From Planctomycetaceae bacterium (GTDB lineage Bacteria; Planctomycetota; Planctomycetia; Planctomycetales; Planctomycetaceae), in assembly GCA_021732785.1 (NCBI GenBank), contig JAKFUG010000015.1:1-39875 (forward strand): a stretch of DNA of 39,875 nt, given 5' to 3'. Numbering within the stretch: position 1 is the first letter of the stretch; every line of letters begins with the position of its first letter. Shown here piece after piece: positions 1-11,000 of this stretch. Both the position numbers and the translations under genes were made by a program. The notes beneath the pieces were generated by a model, which saw only the letters and a program-made list of their open reading frames with translations, ran no database searches and was not told where the DNA came from.

Positions 1-108
1 GCCCGCTACCGTATCCCCTTCAACGACGCGCCCACTGCCTCCGGCCCTCACATACGCACCGCCACGCGTAAACTTCGCCAACTCTACCACAGCCTCACCG
101 CCGCATAA
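1..108 (+). CDS. C-terminal end of an unidentified protein (partial)
   Basis: Frame 1 is open from the window edge to a TAA at 106-108 and gives 35 residues rich in Arg, Thr and Ala. It ends in a short basic stretch with a helical look (RKLRQLYHSLTAA). No motif is recognisable in so short a tail, and the start lies outside the window. It could also be chance open sequence, so only its existence as an open frame is supported. Confidence 0.3.
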   Translation, partial: ARYRIPFNDAPTASGPHIRTATRKLRQLYHSLTAA

Positions 109-122
109 AATCCGTCACGGCG

Positions 123-1124
123 TTGCCCTGTCGGGTCGCGGCTAAACGATTAGAATCTGTCGCGTTCTTTCGCCGAATCCTGTCACCAGCATCGAATAAG
201 CCGACTTCTGCCGATAACGCAGGCTATATTCAGGGCGGCTCGCGATGTTTCGCCACAAATCCCTGGGCATGCGGAATCTCTGACTGTCAGAAAGCGACAA
301 TCACCATCGAAATCAAAGTCGGCTACGAAATTGCCTACCAATGCCCGCAACCAACTCCCATGCTGTTGATGCTGAATATCCATTACAGCCATGCCTATCA
401 AATCGTCCGGCCGGATCACCTGGTGGTGACACCGGCCGTGCCCATTTCGTCTTATCGCGACGGATTTGGAAATTGGTGCAGTCGTCTCGAAGCACCGGCG
501 GGGCCGTCGCGAATCAGCACGTTCGCGATCGTTCGCTCCACGGGCATTCCCGATCCGACTTTTCCCGCCGCCCGGCAACACCCTGTGTGGGAATTACCCG
601 CGGAAACGCTGGTTTTTCTGCTCGCCAGCCGCTACTGCGAAACCGACCTGTTGACGCCGATTGCGTGGAGTCTCTTCGGAAACACGCCCTTGGGTTGGGG
701 ACGCGTTCAAGCCATTTGCGACTTTGTGCATCGGCACATCCGCTTCGACTACGCCACGGCGCGGCCGACAAAAACGGCGCTGGAAGCCTACAACGAACGG
801 ACCGGCGTCTGTCGCGACTTCGCTCATCTGGCGATTGCGTTTTGTCGCTGCCTGAATATCCCCGCGCGGTATTGCACGGGGTATATCAGCGATATCGGTC
901 TTCCGCCCAACAACAGTCCGATGGACTTCGCCGGTTGGTTCGAGGCCTTTCTCGGCGGTCAATGGCACGCCTTCGATCCGCGAAACAATGCTCCACGAAC
1001 GGGCCGCATCCTGATCGCCGTCGGCCGCGACGCCATCGACGTGGCCATCAGCACGGCCTTCGGTCCGAACATCCTCACGAAGTTCCAGGTCATTTGCGAG
1101 GAGTTAACCACTTCAGCATCGTAA
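123..1124 (+). CDS. Transglutaminase-like cysteine peptidase family protein
   Basis: The protein matches the bacterial transglutaminase-like family: an N-terminal beta-rich region (VGYEIAYQCPQPTPMLLMLN) followed by the papain-like core. The candidate nucleophile is the Cys of GVCRDFAHLAIAFCR, and the core continues through YISDIG and the WHAFDPRNN segment. The position where many relatives have the catalytic His (HxW) reads FAGW here; a His lies nearby in WHAF. I recall that FAAW occurs in one branch of this family, so this may be a subfamily trait rather than inactivation. No ATG lies upstream of the conserved region: the frame opens with TTG at 123 and the first in-frame ATG is at 360, inside the domain. 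The true start is therefore uncertain. Its substrate is unknown; relatives are probably peptidases or amidases. Confidence 0.8.
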   Translation: MPCRVAAKRLESVAFFRRILSPASNKPTSADNAGYIQGGSRCFATNPWACGISDCQKATITIEIKVGYEIAYQCPQPTPMLLMLNIHYSHAYQIVRPDHLVVTPAVPISSYRDGFGNWCSRLEAPAGPSRISTFAIVRSTGIPDPTFPAARQHPVWELPAETLVFLLASRYCETDLLTPIAWSLFGNTPLGWGRVQAICDFVHRHIRFDYATARPTKTALEAYNERTGVCRDFAHLAIAFCRCLNIPARYCTGYISDIGLPPNNSPMDFAGWFEAFLGGQWHAFDPRNNAPRTGRILIAVGRDAIDVAISTAFGPNILTKFQVICEELTTSAS

Positions 1125-1226
1125 CCGCGCGGCCATCGCTGGTGCCAACTTGCCGCGTGTGTGGAATTGTGGGATAACATCCGTCACCTGATCGACGTGG
1201 ATTGCAGGAAAGGATGCCTGCGGGTG

Positions 1227-3452
1227 ATGGAACCCCCTTCGGATGCGCTGCTGCAACGGCTGCGGGACTGGCATTTATGCCGGCCGGCGGATCTGCGTCG
1301 GGCGCGCGGCCGCGTCCGTCAGCTCGCACGCGATTTGCCCGCGTTTGATTCCGTCTGGATCGACGCTCTCGTGCAAATCGGTTGCCTCACGCCATTCCAA
1401 GCGCGGATGCTCGAATCAACCACGCCGGAGCAATTGCTCGTCGGTGAGTATCTGTTACAAGACGAACTGGGCCATCGCCGGTGGACGCGATCGTGGGTCG
1501 CCCGATCGCTGTCGCAAAAGCAGATCGTCGTTGTGAAACGGCTGACCGCTCCGCGGGAAGCGGCTACGGAGGTCGCGGCGCGGGGTCGGGAACTGGTCCG
1601 CCGGGCGGCAAATGTTCCGCGAGCCGATAGCATCCTGCCGCACGCCTGCTGGGAAGACGCGAACGGCTTTTATCTCGCGTCACCGTTTGTCCCCGGCACG
1701 CCGTTGAGCGAACTGCTGGTCCGCCGGGGTCGGTTTCCCGCCACGGTGGTGTGGCACATCGCCCGGCAATTGCTGGCCGCGTTATCGACTGTGCATCGCA
1801 GCGGCATCGTCCACGGCGATGTGCGGCTGTCGCAGATTCGTCTGACGAAAGCCGGGCGGAGCGTGCTGGTTGAGACCGGTTACCGCCCGGTCCTCACGCC
1901 GGAGATTCATCTGCACGCGGGGTTGTCGCTGGAAAGCTACGACGGCGTCGCGCCGGAAACGATCGGGGTCGGTCGCGCTCCGACACCCGCCGCCGATTTG
2001 TACGCACTCGGATGTGTCCTGTGGCAATTGCTCGCCGGACGACCGCCGTTTCCGACCGCCGATCCGCTGGCCAAACTCGCGGCCCATCAGACACGGGTCA
2101 TTCCCGACATCCGCGAGTGGGCCCCGGAGACACCGGAATCCTTCGCCACCGGGTTGCTGCAACTCACCGCACGCGATCCACAAGACCGCCCGACATCCGC
2201 GGAAAGTCTGCTGGCCGAATGGGGCACACCGGGTTATTCCAGCCGCAGCACGGTGGCGACGTTTCTGCGGCAATTTCAAGAAACCGTCCCGCACTTGCAG
2301 GCTCCGTTGACCGCGGGAACCGGCCGATGGGCTCTCACCGCGGCGGCGATCTTCGCGGCCAGCGGTCTGGTTTGGGCGCTCGCCGATCGTGGGACCCGCA
2401 CGGAATTGCTCTCCGTGTCACAGCGCTGGCTGAGCACCCCGCAACAAACGGAGCCGGAATCGCCCGCGGTCCCCGATCATCGGCTGCCCTTTCCGCCCCC
2501 CACCGCCGATGGAACCGTCGTGCTGACCGAACCGGGGCCCTACAGCGTGGCGGATGTCCGATTCGCGGGAAATCTGCGGATTACGGGGGCCGATGGCATC
2601 AACCCGGAGATCGTGGTCCGCGATCAACCCTTACGGCTCGCCGCGGAGACCGTGCAGTTGGAAAACGTACGGATTCGCTTCGACAGCCCGCTTCGCCAGA
2701 TCGAACAGGCCGACGCGCTGGTGATGGTGCAGTCGCAACAGCTCACCATCAAACGCTGCGACATCGACACCGGGCTGCACCGCCTTCGCGGCAACGCGCA
2801 GGTGGACCCGGCCACGGGCATCGCCTGGAAACTGTTTGACCCGTTGGTCGCGAAAGCCGGGCAACTCCGCGTGGTGGATTGCCGTTTCACCGGTCACGGC
2901 ACCGGACTTTTCGCCCACGGTTCCGCCCGGCAAGTGACGTTCGACAATCTGCTGCAAATGGGGACAGGACCATTATTCGCCATCGCCCCGGAAGCCGCGA
3001 ATCGGTATCCGGTCTGTGAGTTCCGCCAGATCACCCTGCGGGAAAGCGGGGCCGCGGTCCGTTTGTTCGGTGAGAAGCAACCGGCCGACCGATATCCCTT
3101 ACGGATCACCGCGCACGATTGCGTCTTCGGACTGCAACAACGGGGCGGGGCGGGATTGATCGAGTTTGAGACGGAGTCCGCCCCGGCATGGCGGCCGCGC
3201 GATTTCGTCTGGAGCGGCGACGGATCGGTCATGACGGAATCGGCACCGCTCGTTGTCTGGACGGACGCCACGACGAAATCCCGCAGCCCGATCGAGACCG
3301 ACGATTGGGTCTTCGATGGCCTTGCCCGCGGCCGGTTCACCTTTGCCGGGCTGCCGACCGCGAACCCGGACGATTCACGGATTGTCGAATGCGAAGTCCC
3401 GCGAACATCACCGACGCCGCCGGGGATAGATCCCGAACGTCTCCGCAGATGA
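1227..3452 (+). CDS. Membrane-anchored pseudokinase with beta-helix-like extracytoplasmic domain
   Basis: A Ser/Thr kinase-like fold of about 741 residues. It opens with the N-terminal segment usual in planctomycete kinases (CLTPFQARML). It keeps the VAIK-type Lys (IVVVKRL, about residue 104), the APE motif (about 242) and DLYALGCVLWQLLAGRPPF. Three other elements have changed. There is no glycine-rich loop. The HRD-to-Asn catalytic loop reads HGDVRLSQI, so Arg and the Mg-binding Asn are gone. The DFG position reads ETG. A hydrophobic segment at about 367-385 (WALTAAAIFAASGLVWALA) is followed by about 350 residues of short beta-strand turns resembling a right-handed beta-helix (LRITGADGI, VQLENVRIRF, LTIKRCDI). 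Phosphotransfer is therefore doubtful and a scaffold or sensor role is more likely. I chose ATG 1227 because AGGAAAGG lies upstream; the frame is also open from GTG 1161. Confidence 0.75.
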   Translation: MEPPSDALLQRLRDWHLCRPADLRRARGRVRQLARDLPAFDSVWIDALVQIGCLTPFQARMLESTTPEQLLVGEYLLQDELGHRRWTRSWVARSLSQKQIVVVKRLTAPREAATEVAARGRELVRRAANVPRADSILPHACWEDANGFYLASPFVPGTPLSELLVRRGRFPATVVWHIARQLLAALSTVHRSGIVHGDVRLSQIRLTKAGRSVLVETGYRPVLTPEIHLHAGLSLESYDGVAPETIGVGRAPTPAADLYALGCVLWQLLAGRPPFPTADPLAKLAAHQTRVIPDIREWAPETPESFATGLLQLTARDPQDRPTSAESLLAEWGTPGYSSRSTVATFLRQFQETVPHLQAPLTAGTGRWALTAAAIFAASGLVWALADRGTRTELLSVSQRWLSTPQQTEPESPAVPDHRLPFPPPTADGTVVLTEPGPYSVADVRFAGNLRITGADGINPEIVVRDQPLRLAAETVQLENVRIRFDSPLRQIEQADALVMVQSQQLTIKRCDIDTGLHRLRGNAQVDPATGIAWKLFDPLVAKAGQLRVVDCRFTGHGTGLFAHGSARQVTFDNLLQMGTGPLFAIAPEAANRYPVCEFRQITLRESGAAVRLFGEKQPADRYPLRITAHDCVFGLQQRGGAGLIEFETESAPAWRPRDFVWSGDGSVMTESAPLVVWTDATTKSRSPIETDDWVFDGLARGRFTFAGLPTANPDDSRIVECEVPRTSPTPPGIDPERLRR

Positions 3453-3618
3453 ACGAGTCGTCGATTCGTCGCTTGCGGTTTCGCGCCTCACGCGAATCGT
3501 TTCCCCGTGATGTCGGTCAACACCCCGACAGGATTTGCGCGGTGCGCGAAACCGCAAAGCGACGTCGGTCATCTTGTCGAAACAAATTTCACCGCTACAG
3601 TTGAGATGTGAATTCGAC

Positions 3619-3624
3619 TATAAT
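3619..3624 (+). promoter_or_regulatory. Candidate -10 box of prfB
   Basis: A perfect TATAAT lies 52 bases before the prfB ATG. No good -35 hexamer sits at the usual 16-18 base spacing; TACAGT at 3596-3601 is the only sequence at that distance. It is plausible because nothing else in the 224-base gap resembles a promoter. Confidence 0.35.
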
Positions 3625-3676
3625 CTGTGGTTGAGAAATGGTTTCGTTCCTCGTTTTCGTCGGAAGTCTCCCCGTC

Positions 3677-4805
3677 ATGGATCACGAACTTCGTGAACGC
3701 TGTCAATCGTTGATCACCCGGATTGTCCATCTCCGAGACTCTCTTTGACTGGGCGGCGAAGAACGGCCGCGTGGCCGAGATTAACGAACTTATGGGGGCT
3801 CCCGGTTTCTGGGACAATCAGGAAAAAGCCCAGGGGCTGATGACCGAACTCCGGCAACTGAACGCCGGATTGAAGCCGATCAACGATCTGGTGAAGGGGA
3901 GCGACGATCTCGGCGTGCTCGTCGAATTCGCGGACGATGATCCGTCACCGGAGAATATCGCCGAGTTGACTTCACTGCTGGAAACGCTGGAAAAGCAATT
4001 CGGCGAAGTTGAGTTGCAGGCGATGCTGTCGCAACCGGAAGACTCCATGCCGGCGTACATCTACGTCCAGGCGGGAGAAGGCGGGACGGATGCGTCGGAC
4101 TGGGCGCAGATGTTGCTGCGGATGTATCAGCGCTGGGCCGAAGAACACGGCTATGAGTGCGAACTGTTCGACATTTCCCCCGCGGAAGAAGCGGGGATTC
4201 GGAATGCGTCGATCGCGATCCGGGGCCCGTTTGTGTACGGGAAACTGAAGGGCGAAACCGGGGTCCATCGGTTGATCCGCATCAGTCCGTTCGATTCCGC
4301 GGGACGGCGTCAAACATCGTTCGCGGCGGTCGATGTCATCCCGGAACTCGACGACAGCTTCGAAATTGATATCGACTGGACGAGCGAAGTCCGCGAAGAC
4401 ATTTGCCGGTCCGGTGGAGCAGGGGGCCAGCACGTCAACAAAACCGACTCCGCGATTCAGTTGACGCACCTGCCGACCGGCGTCTACGTGAAGTGCCAGA
4501 ACGAACGGAGCCAGCACAAGAACCGGGCCACCGCGCGGAAGATGCTGACGGCCAAACTCTATCAAATGGAAATTGACCGGCGGGATGCCGAAAAGTCGTC
4601 GAAGCGCGAATCGAAATCCCGCATCGGCTTCGGCGGCGAACCGATCCGGCATTACGTCATCCACCCGGAAAGCTATGTGAAAGACGCGCGGAGCGGCATG
4701 AAAAACGCTCATCCCCTCACCTTGCTGGACGGCAAACTCGACCCGTTCCTCGAAGCCTATTTGCGGTGGAGTCTCAGCCAATCGGCCGGGAAGTCGGACG
4801 AATAA
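3677..4805 (+). CDS. prfB: Peptide chain release factor 2, expressed through a programmed +1 frameshift
   Basis: RF2 terminates translation at UGA and UAA. The ATG at 3677 starts a 23-codon leader (MDHELRERCQSL...) that runs into CTT TGA C at 3743-3749, the classic RF2 shift site. Slipping one base continues as GAC TGG GCG and gives a 375-residue protein, close to the usual RF2 length. The codon-recognition tripeptide SPF falls at about residues 203-205 and the catalytic GGQ at about 249-251. A ribosome-binding-like GGAAG precedes the ATG. The enterobacterial AGGGGG stimulator is absent; the bases before the slip site read CGAGACTCT. UGA in the zero frame makes synthesis autoregulated by RF2 level. 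A frame open from TTG 3723 would skip the shift, but that would discard a conserved arrangement. A hairpin at 4844 follows. Confidence 0.95.
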
Positions 4806-4843
4806 GGGTTTCTACTGGCAATGCTTCCTAAGTTTTGAAAGTG

Positions 4844-4878
4844 AGCCCAGGTGCATTCGCAGCTGGGCTTCTTTGTTG
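4844..4878 (+). terminator. Probable rho-independent terminator of prfB
   Basis: AGCCCAG at 4844-4850 pairs with CTGGGCT at 4863-4869 (7 bp, 12-base loop), followed by a T-rich tract (TCTTTGTT). It lies about 40 bases after the prfB stop codon. Confidence 0.55.
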
Positions 4879-5038
4879 GATTTTAGCAATAGCCTCTTGC
4901 GGACGGTTCGTGGCGACTTTAACGTGTGGGCAGCCGTTTCTACCGCGTTGACTTCTCTCATCACGACGATTGAGCATCTTGCGTCGTCTGGGAGTTGCAT
5001 CGCCTGTACCAGGGCCACTCGGCACGTCAGGACCCCTC

Positions 5039-8000
5039 ATGCTGCGCTCCAACTGGTTGTCGTCCGTTCGTGGATTGTTGACCCAAGGCCGGTTTTCAAA
5101 TCGCCGGTCCCGTCCGCGAGGAACCCGATCGCGATCGGTTTACGCATCGGAGATTCTCTCAATTGAGCCGCGGGTGTTGCTCTCGGCGGTGATCCCGACC
5201 GTTGCGCCGGAAGATGCGAAACTGGAGGTCCCGCCCGATGCCGTAAACGAGTTGTTCGCGGCGCGACCGAGTGTCAGCGCACAGGTCAATAACAATGCCA
5301 CCTGGACACCGGTGGGTCCGACACCAATCCAAGGGGGTCAAACCGAAGGCCTGAACGCGCAGAACAATCCCGTCTCGGGCGGTGTCCATGTCGTGCTGGC
5401 AGATCCGACCGACGTCAATACCGTTTGGATTGGAACAACGAACGGCGGCATCTGGAAGACAACCAATGCTTCGGCTTCCGCTCCAACATGGACGCCGCTG
5501 ACCGATCAGGAAAATTCGCTTTCCATCGGTGCGATGGCCTTTGATACGGCGGACGCGACGAACAAGACCGTTGTCGCCGGGATCGGCCGGTATAGCTCGC
5601 TGGGAAATGACGGCGGCGCACGGATCGGACTGCTGCGAACCACGGATGGCGGCGCAACCTGGGCGTCCATCACCGGAACCGGGGCGGTTTCCCTCGTCGG
5701 GAAAAACATCTCCGGGATTTCCGTCGATGGCCAAAACATCGTCGTCTCGGTGAATGTGGCGGACAACTTCACGTACGGCAATATCGGCATCTTCCGCAGC
5801 ACCGATGGCGGGACCACCTTCACGCAAGTCAGCGGGGCGAACGGCAGCGGCTTGCCCCAAGGGGTCTGCTACGATCTGGTGACCGATCCTCTCAATAAAG
5901 ACGTGCTCTTTAGCAGCGTCGTCTTCGCCAGCGGGGGACCGAACGGCGTTTATCGATCCACGAATGGTGGAGCCAGTTGGACGAAGGTCGGCAGCGCGGC
6001 CATGGATGGGCTGTTTGCGGGCGGAACGACGAACAATGTGGAGTTCGCCGTCGGTCGTTCGAACAACGTCTTCGCAGGAATTCTGAACAACGGCCAACTG
6101 GCAGGCCTGTTCATGAGCCAGAACGGTGGAACCACCTGGGTGCAACTGGATAGTCCTTCCACCAATGAAAATGGCACGGATGTCGGCCTGAATCCCGTAG
6201 AGGACGATGAAGATTTTGGCGATACCCCCGAAGAGATTGCCGGGGGACAGGGATCGATTCACTTCTCCATTGCCGCCGACCCGGCGATTGCGACACTCGT
6301 CTACGTCGGGGGCGATCGCCAGCCGAATCCGTTCCCCAATTCGCTCGGGGCCAACAACTTTTCCGGGCGGTTATTCCGCGTGAACGGAGCCTTGGCGACC
6401 GGTTCGCAAGCCACGGCGCTGACGCACAACCCCTCGACGACGAACAAGAGTTCGCCGCACGCCGATTCGCGCGACATGACCATCGACGCGGCCGGGAACA
6501 TCCTCGAAGGGGACGATGGCGGGATCTATCGCCGCACCAATCCGCAAGCCACCGGCGACTGGTTCAGCGTGCATGGCAACCTGCAGAACACCGAGTTTCA
6601 TTCCATCGCCTACGATTCGGTCTCGAATATCTACTTCGGTGGTGCCCAGGACGTGGGAACGCCCGTGCAGAATAGCGCTGGCAGCCCGGCATGGAGCGAC
6701 CTCATCCAGGGGGACGGGGGCGTGGTCGCCGTCGACGATGTCTCGCTGGCAGCGCAGAATCAGTCGATTCGCTACGTCAGCTTCCAGGGATTCGGCTTCT
6801 TCTCGCGCGTTGTCGTGGACGCCAACAATCAGATCCTTTCCTTCACGCAGCCGACTCTGACGGTCACGCAGACGGGTACAAGCCTGTCCGCTGCCGATGC
6901 AAACATTCAGTTCTATCAGCCGTATGTGCTGAACGCGATCGATCCGTCCCGGGGCATCATCGGAACGCGCAACATCTACGAATCGGCGAATCGGTTCGAT
7001 ACGCTGGATCGACTGTTTGTCGGTAGCTCCACCATTACGGCCATGGCCTACGGCGGCACGGGCAACGCCGACGCGATCTACTACGGTGACAGTTCCGGCA
7101 AACTCTTCGTCCGCCCGACGGCGGGCGGCAGTTTCACCCAGTTGAGCAACTACCAGGGGGGAACTCCCCGCGACATCATTCTCGATCCGTCCGATTGGCA
7201 AACGCTGATCGTCGTGGATTCCGCTGGTGTCTATCGGTCGACCGATGCCGGTGCCAGTTGGACCAACGTGACCGGCAATCTGGCCGCGTCGAATCCCGGC
7301 AACATTCGTTCCGTGACCTACATTGAAGGCACGGACGATGACGGGATTCTTATCGGGGCCGATCGTGGTGTGTTTCTGACGGAACTGGCGACTATTGGCA
7401 TGTGGGACAATTTTGGTCCCGATCTGCCCAACGCCCCGGTGCGCGACCTGCGCTACGACGCCACGGATGACGTTCTGGTTGCCGGAGTCATGGGCCGCGG
7501 TGCCTGGGTCGTCAACAACGCCCATCTCGAAGTCGGGCTCGATAACAACCTCCCGGTCATTGCCGATCAAACGTTCGCCGTCAACGAAAATGCCTCCCCG
7601 ACAACCGTCGTGGGAACTGTGGTCGCCAGCGATCCCGACGCCGGACAGACACTCACATACGCCATCACCGCGGGCAACACCGGGAATGCGTTTTCGATCA
7701 ATGCGTCCACGGGGCAATTGACGGTGCAAACATCCGCGCCGCTCAACCTGCAAACGAATCCGGTCTTCACATTAACCGTGCAAGTCACCGACAACGGACT
7801 TCCCGCGCGCTCCAGTTCTGCGACGATCACCGTCAACGTGCTGGAAGTGAATGTCGCCCCGGTCGTTCCTCCGCAGACGTTCTCGATCCCGGAAAACCGG
7901 CCGGCAGGTTCCGTTGTGGGTACGGTGACTGCCACGGATACCAACGTCGGTCAGACGCTGGCCTTTTCGATTACCGGCGGCAATATCGGCGGCGCATTCG

Positions 8001-11000
8001 CGATTAACGCCACGACGGGTGAACTGACCGTGGCCAATGCGACCGCGGTGAATTTCGAAGTGACTCCCACGTTCACGCTCACCGTGCAGGCCCTCGATAA
8101 TGGATTGCCGCCGCTCTCAGGGTCCGGCACGATCACGATCAATCTCAGCAATGTCAACGATCCGCCGAAGGTGCCTCCGCAGACGTTCTCCGTGATCGAA
8201 AATGCCGCCGTGAATACCGTCGTGGGAACGGTGACCTCCACCGACGAAGACTCCGGGCAAACGCGAACTTATGCGATCACCAATGGCAACATCGGCAATG
8301 CCTTCCAGATCAATTCCACCACCGGTGCGATCACGGTCAAGACGATGGCCGCCATCGATTTTGAAACGACTCCGGTCTTTTCGCTGACGGTCACCGCGAC
8401 GGATAACGGCAACCCCGTGGCCGTCGGCTCGGGTACGATCACCGTGAGCGTGATCAACATCAACGACCCGCCAACGCAAGTTTCGTTCATCAACGCCACG
8501 ACGAACCTGGCGGAAAACGTCGCCAAGCTGAATCGCGTCAAAGTGGCCGACATTGTCGTCACCGATGACGGGCTGGGGACCAATCAACTGTCCTTAAGCG
8601 GTGCGGACAATGCCACATTCGAAATTATCGGCACCGCCCTGTTCGTCAAGGCGGGAACCGATCTCAATTTTGAGGTGAAGAAGAGCTACACCGTGAACGT
8701 CAATGTCGACGACACTTCGGTCGGCAGTACCCCCGATGCTTCGGCGACATTCGCCTTGAACATCATCGACGTCAACGAAGCCCCTCTGTTCCCGCCCAAG
8801 ACCGTCACACTGCCCGAGAACAGCCCCGTCGGAACGTTCGTGGCGGGGAACTATGCGACCGATCCCGATGTTGGCCAGACGTTGAGTTATGCGATTACCG
8901 CCGGTAATCGAAACAGTGCGTTTGCCATCAACCCCAGCACCGGCGCGATCACCGTCAACAATCCCGCCGCGCTCGATTGGGAAAACGAACCGCCGTACGA
9001 ATTGAAAATTGCGGTGACCGACAACGGCAGTCCCGCTTTGATTACGTCGGGCATTCTCAAAGTCGTTCTCACCAACGTGAATGATGCGCCGCTGGTGTAC
9101 CGGGCTTACAAGACGATCCCCGAGAACTTGCCGAATGGATCGGTCGTGCTCGACTACAAAATCGTGGCGAGCGATCAGGATGCCGGACAGACGTTGAAGT
9201 ACGCCATCACCGGCGGAAACGACGGGAACGCGTTCGCGATCGACCCCAACACGGGGATCATCACCGTCAATAATTCGCAGGAACTCGACTACGAAAATCA
9301 ACCGCCGTTCGAGTTGAAGATTTCCGTGACGGACAATGGCATCCCCGCGCTGACATCAATCGGCAGTCTGCGGGTTGCGTTGAGCGACATGAATGATGCG
9401 CCGCGTCTCTACAACGGTGCGGTCACCATTCCCGAAAACTCGCCGGTCGGTGCCACGGTGCTGGATTACACGATTGTCGCGAAGGACCAGGACGTCGGCC
9501 AAACGCTGTCGTATGCCATCCTGTCGGGCAATCGCGACAATGCCTTCGCGATCGATCCCAACACCGGCCTCATTACCGTCAAGAACTCGGTGCCGCTCGA
9601 CTTCGAGACCGCGGCACCGTTCGATCTGGTGATCGCCGTGACCGATACGGGGACTCCGGCCCTCACATCGCAGGCCCACTTGCTGGTGAAGCTTTCGAAC
9701 GTGAATGACGCGCCACAATTCACGAATGCGTCGGTGGTGATCTTTGAAAACCTGCCGACCGGAACCACGGTTTTCGACTTGAAAACGGTGGCCAAAGACG
9801 CCGATGCCGGCCAGTCGCTGAGCTATGCCATCACCGGCGGGAACCGCAACAACGCGTTCAAGGTGAATCCGCAGACGGGCATCGTGACGGTGGATAACTC
9901 GCTGGCACTCGACTGGGAAAACGCCCCGCCGTTTGCGCTGGAGATTTCCGTCACCGATAGTGCGAACCCCGCAAAAACCACGGTGGGGTCGCTGCGGGTC
10001 TATCTGAAAGACGCCAACGATGCCCCGCATCTTTACGACGCCTCCAAAACGATTCCCGAGAATCTGCCCGCCGGAGCGCTGGTGCTGGATTACACGATCG
10101 TGGCCCGCGACCAGGACGCCGGGCAGATTCTGAAGTACGCCATTACCGGCGGTAACACCGCGAATGCGTTTGCGATCGACTCGAACACGGGATTGATCAC
10201 CGTCAGTAATGCGGCCGCGATCGACTTCGAAACGAATCCCACGTTTGAGTTGCTGATCAAGGTGACCGACAACGGCAGCCCGGTGATGTCCTCGACCGCG
10301 AAGCTCACCATCAAGCTCACCGATCTCAAAGAACCGGCCTCGGTGCTGACGGCGACATTCACGCTGCCGGAGAATAGTCCGAATGCGATTGTTGTCGGGA
10401 CGGTCAGCGCCAGCGCACCCCCCGATCCGGGCCAGACGCGTTCGTTCTCCATCACTGGCGGGAACGTGAACAATGCGTTTGCCATCAATGCCACGACGGG
10501 ACAAATCACCGTCAATAACTCGGCGGCCCTCAATTTCGAAGGGACGCCGACGTTCTCGTTGACGGTCACCGTGACGGATACGGGTGCCGTGACCACCACC
10601 GGTTCGGGTTTGATCAAAGTCAATTTGACCAACGTCAACGAAGCCCCGGTAATTCTTGCCCAGACGCTCGCCGTGAAAGTGCAGTCGCCCGCAGGCACCG
10701 TCGTGGGAACGGTTGCCGCCACCGACCCCGATGCGGGGCAGACGCGGACATTTGCGATCGTGTCGGGCAACGGCCTGTTGAATAACGTGTTTGCGATTGA
10801 TCCCGCGACCGGTAAGATCACGGTCAGCAATGCGCTGGGGGTTCTCTCCGCCCGCGAATTCAATCTCGGCATTCGCGTCACCGATAACGGATCGCCGGCC
10901 CTTTCGACCGTAGGCAACGTTCGCATCGTGGTGAATGCGAGCGGTGTAGCGACGTTACAATCCCCGAGTGCGTCCACCAAGCTGGTGAAGAAAACTCGCT

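Noticed and set aside
9356-10504. Minus-strand open frame of 382 codons inside the surface-protein gene
   Set aside because: Its apparent repeats are the complement of the cadherin-like repeat block and it has no own motifs or start signals.
7546-10946. Regularly spaced repeats considered as a CRISPR-like array
   Set aside because: The period is about 309 bp, the units are translated and diverged, and there are no short identical repeats or cas genes.
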